DNA from: Corynebacterium dentalis
GTDB taxonomy: Bacteria; Actinomycetota; Actinomycetes; Mycobacteriales; Mycobacteriaceae
Length of the DNA stretch: 64,000 nucleotides
NCBI RefSeq assembly: GCF_900232865.1
Contig: NZ_OCTS01000001.1
Location: forward strand, 62,001 to 126,000
Reading direction: 5' to 3'
This document shows positions 62,982 through 64,000 of the stretch, piece by piece. Under the pieces are notes generated by a model that was not told the DNA's origin, did not search any database, and was given only the letters and a program-made list of their open reading frames with translations. The position numbers and the translations under genes were made by a program. Each line of letters begins with the position of its first letter. Positions within the stretch are counted from its first letter, which is position 1.

Positions 62982-64000
62982 TTACAGCATAGCTGTTACT
63001 TCATAATCATTCAGCATTGCGTCCTGGAACCTGGCTATCGCCGCGGCGGCATCAAAGTTCACGCCGATGAGCACCACCTCGTTGGCTGGCGTGAGGCCGG
63101 CACTGCCCCACGAACCAGCTGGTTGGATGCGCAAATCGGGTCCAGCTTGGTGCCACACTTGGATGAGTCCCGCCGTTCCGCGAAGGGCTTCTAGCAGGCG
63201 GCCGCGGTCGAATGGCCGATCGCCACGGAAAACTACTGAGCTGATGCCGTATTCTTCCGTCTCCGGCGTGTGCGGGTTGGCGAGTTCGTCGAGGTAGCCC
63301 TCGTAGGCGCGTGCCGTGTCTTCGTCGTAGAGGTGCGCGCCGAGGATGTTCTCGATGACGCTGCGCCCGTTGACCTTTCCTTCGGTCATTTTCTCGACGC
63401 CAGCTCGCGGATTCATCTTCTTGATCAGCGCCTCAGTGGCTTTGTAGCGGCCAGGGGTGGTCAGATCTGGCTTGGTGATATAGATCTTGTCTGCGAATTC
63501 AATCTGGTCTACCAGCAGGTCTGCGATGGTGCGTTCATCTTCTGGTGTGGCTTCCATGTCTGCTTCGCGCAGCAGCTGCTTTTGGCCTATAAGCTGCAGG
63601 AACTGGGAGGCATCCACGAGGGTGACCATCGTATCGATGGGCGCGACATCCGCCAGCCTGGTTCCGCCTTCCCACTGCCACTCAAACGTGGCAGCCACGG
63701 GCATGGGCTCGGAGATGCCGGTGGATTCGATCACGATGTGGTCATATTTCCCGGACTTGGCGAGCTTTCCCACGGACTCGATGAGATCTTCTCGCAACGT
63801 GCAGCAGATGCAGCCGTTGGTTAATTCAACGAAGCGATCTTCTCCCCTTTCGAGGTGCCCCTCCCCCGCGATAAGCGAGGCATCGATGTTGACCTCGGAG
63901 AAATCGTTGACGATGACCGCGATGCGCCGGCCTTCGCGGTCTGCAAGCAAATCATTGAGCAGGGTTGTCTTGCCGGAGCCGAGGAACCCAGAGATAACGG
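62982..64000 (-). CDS. COG0523 (CobW/ZigA-type) GTP-binding metallochaperone, 5' end missing
   Basis: About 339 residues of a G3E-family GTPase are visible; the first few residues lie beyond the window. Walker A GFLGSGKTTLLND is at the visible N-terminus. The metal-binding motif GCICCTLREDL lies near residue 66 of the visible part, and a C-terminal CobW_C domain ends FDAAAAIARFQDAML. COG0523 proteins deliver zinc or other metals to client enzymes, often under Zur. The 99 nt before serA contain nothing recognisable. The client is unknown. Confidence 0.93.
   Translation of the reverse strand, partial: VISGFLGSGKTTLLNDLLADREGRRIAVIVNDFSEVNIDASLIAGEGHLERGEDRFVELTNGCICCTLREDLIESVGKLAKSGKYDHIVIESTGISEPMPVAATFEWQWEGGTRLADVAPIDTMVTLVDASQFLQLIGQKQLLREADMEATPEDERTIADLLVDQIEFADKIYITKPDLTTPGRYKATEALIKKMNPRAGVEKMTEGKVNGRSVIENILGAHLYDEDTARAYEGYLDELANPHTPETEEYGISSVVFRGDRPFDRGRLLEALRGTAGLIQVWHQAGPDLRIQPAGSWGSAGLTPANEVVLIGVNFDAAAAIARFQDAMLNDYEVTAML

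Noticed and set aside
1-64000. CRISPR array, rRNA operon, insertion sequences, origin of replication
   Set aside because: No regularly spaced long repeats, rRNA sequence, transposase or DnaA-box cluster was recognised in the window.

Overview
The window reads as a chromosomal segment of a mycolic-acid actinobacterium, most likely a Corynebacterium. Three things support this. The gene order smc/mutM/rnc/DUF177/SepIVA-like/coaD/rsmD/recG/DAK-protein/ung/thiL/DUF3515/ddl/gpsA/mutT1/leuD/leuC/ltbR is close to the one known from mycobacteria. Actinobacterial families are present (LGFP lipoprotein, LppU-like, DUF222/HNH). Many genes have a -10 hexamer about 7 nt before the start codon, as in leaderless corynebacterial transcripts. 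No species can be named from the sequence alone.

Layout. 1-4.2 kb: the 5' part of an unknown gene and smc (minus strand). 4.3-8.2 kb: an AGCS amino-acid/sodium symporter and a divergent CopB-type P1B ATPase with a CsoR-like operator inside its promoter; this pair sits between smc and mutM. 8.2-18.2 kb: a long minus-strand housekeeping run for DNA repair (mutM, ung, recG), RNA processing (rnc, rsmD), CoA synthesis (coaD) and thiamine (thiL), plus a SepIVA-like coiled-coil protein, a DAK-domain protein and a 75-aa biotinyl-domain protein. 18.3-26.0 kb: a duplicated-domain DUF3515 protein, ddl, gpsA, a Nudix/phosphatase protein, leuD, leuC and the divergent IclR regulator (LtbR-like).

26.1-47.5 kb: a variable-looking block bracketed by two identical tRNA-Glu(CTC) genes in the same orientation. 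It holds a DUF222/HNH nuclease, a winged-helix protein with an abrupt C-terminus, a YihY protein, a carboxymuconolactone decarboxylase and NAD(P)-binding pair, a MarR/MFS divergon with a palindromic operator, an OPT transporter broken by a one-base frameshift, glycogen phosphorylase, PntAB transhydrogenase, a small Rho_N-like protein, an LGFP lipoprotein, a CatE-like dioxygenase, a HipBA module and two tandem SGNH esterases. It ends at a tRNA-Gln/tRNA-Glu pair only 1 nt apart. No integrase or transposase was found.

47.7-64 kb: gltX, a secreted PHB-depolymerase-like esterase, hydroxypyruvate isomerase and a divergent SDR, an LppU-like protein, isochorismate synthase, an FAH-family enzyme, a cNMP/CBS/DUF294 protein translationally coupled to a DnaQ-type exonuclease, leuB, the efeUOB iron-uptake operon, serA and the 3' part of a COG0523 (CobW-type) metallochaperone.

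Main items for a second look: the copper operator nested in a 17-bp promoter spacer; the frameshifted OPT gene; the tRNA-Glu-bracketed block; the over-represented word TTTCGACGCC; the hipBA control region; and the inverted repeat before efeUOB. I did not see a clearly new multi-gene system.
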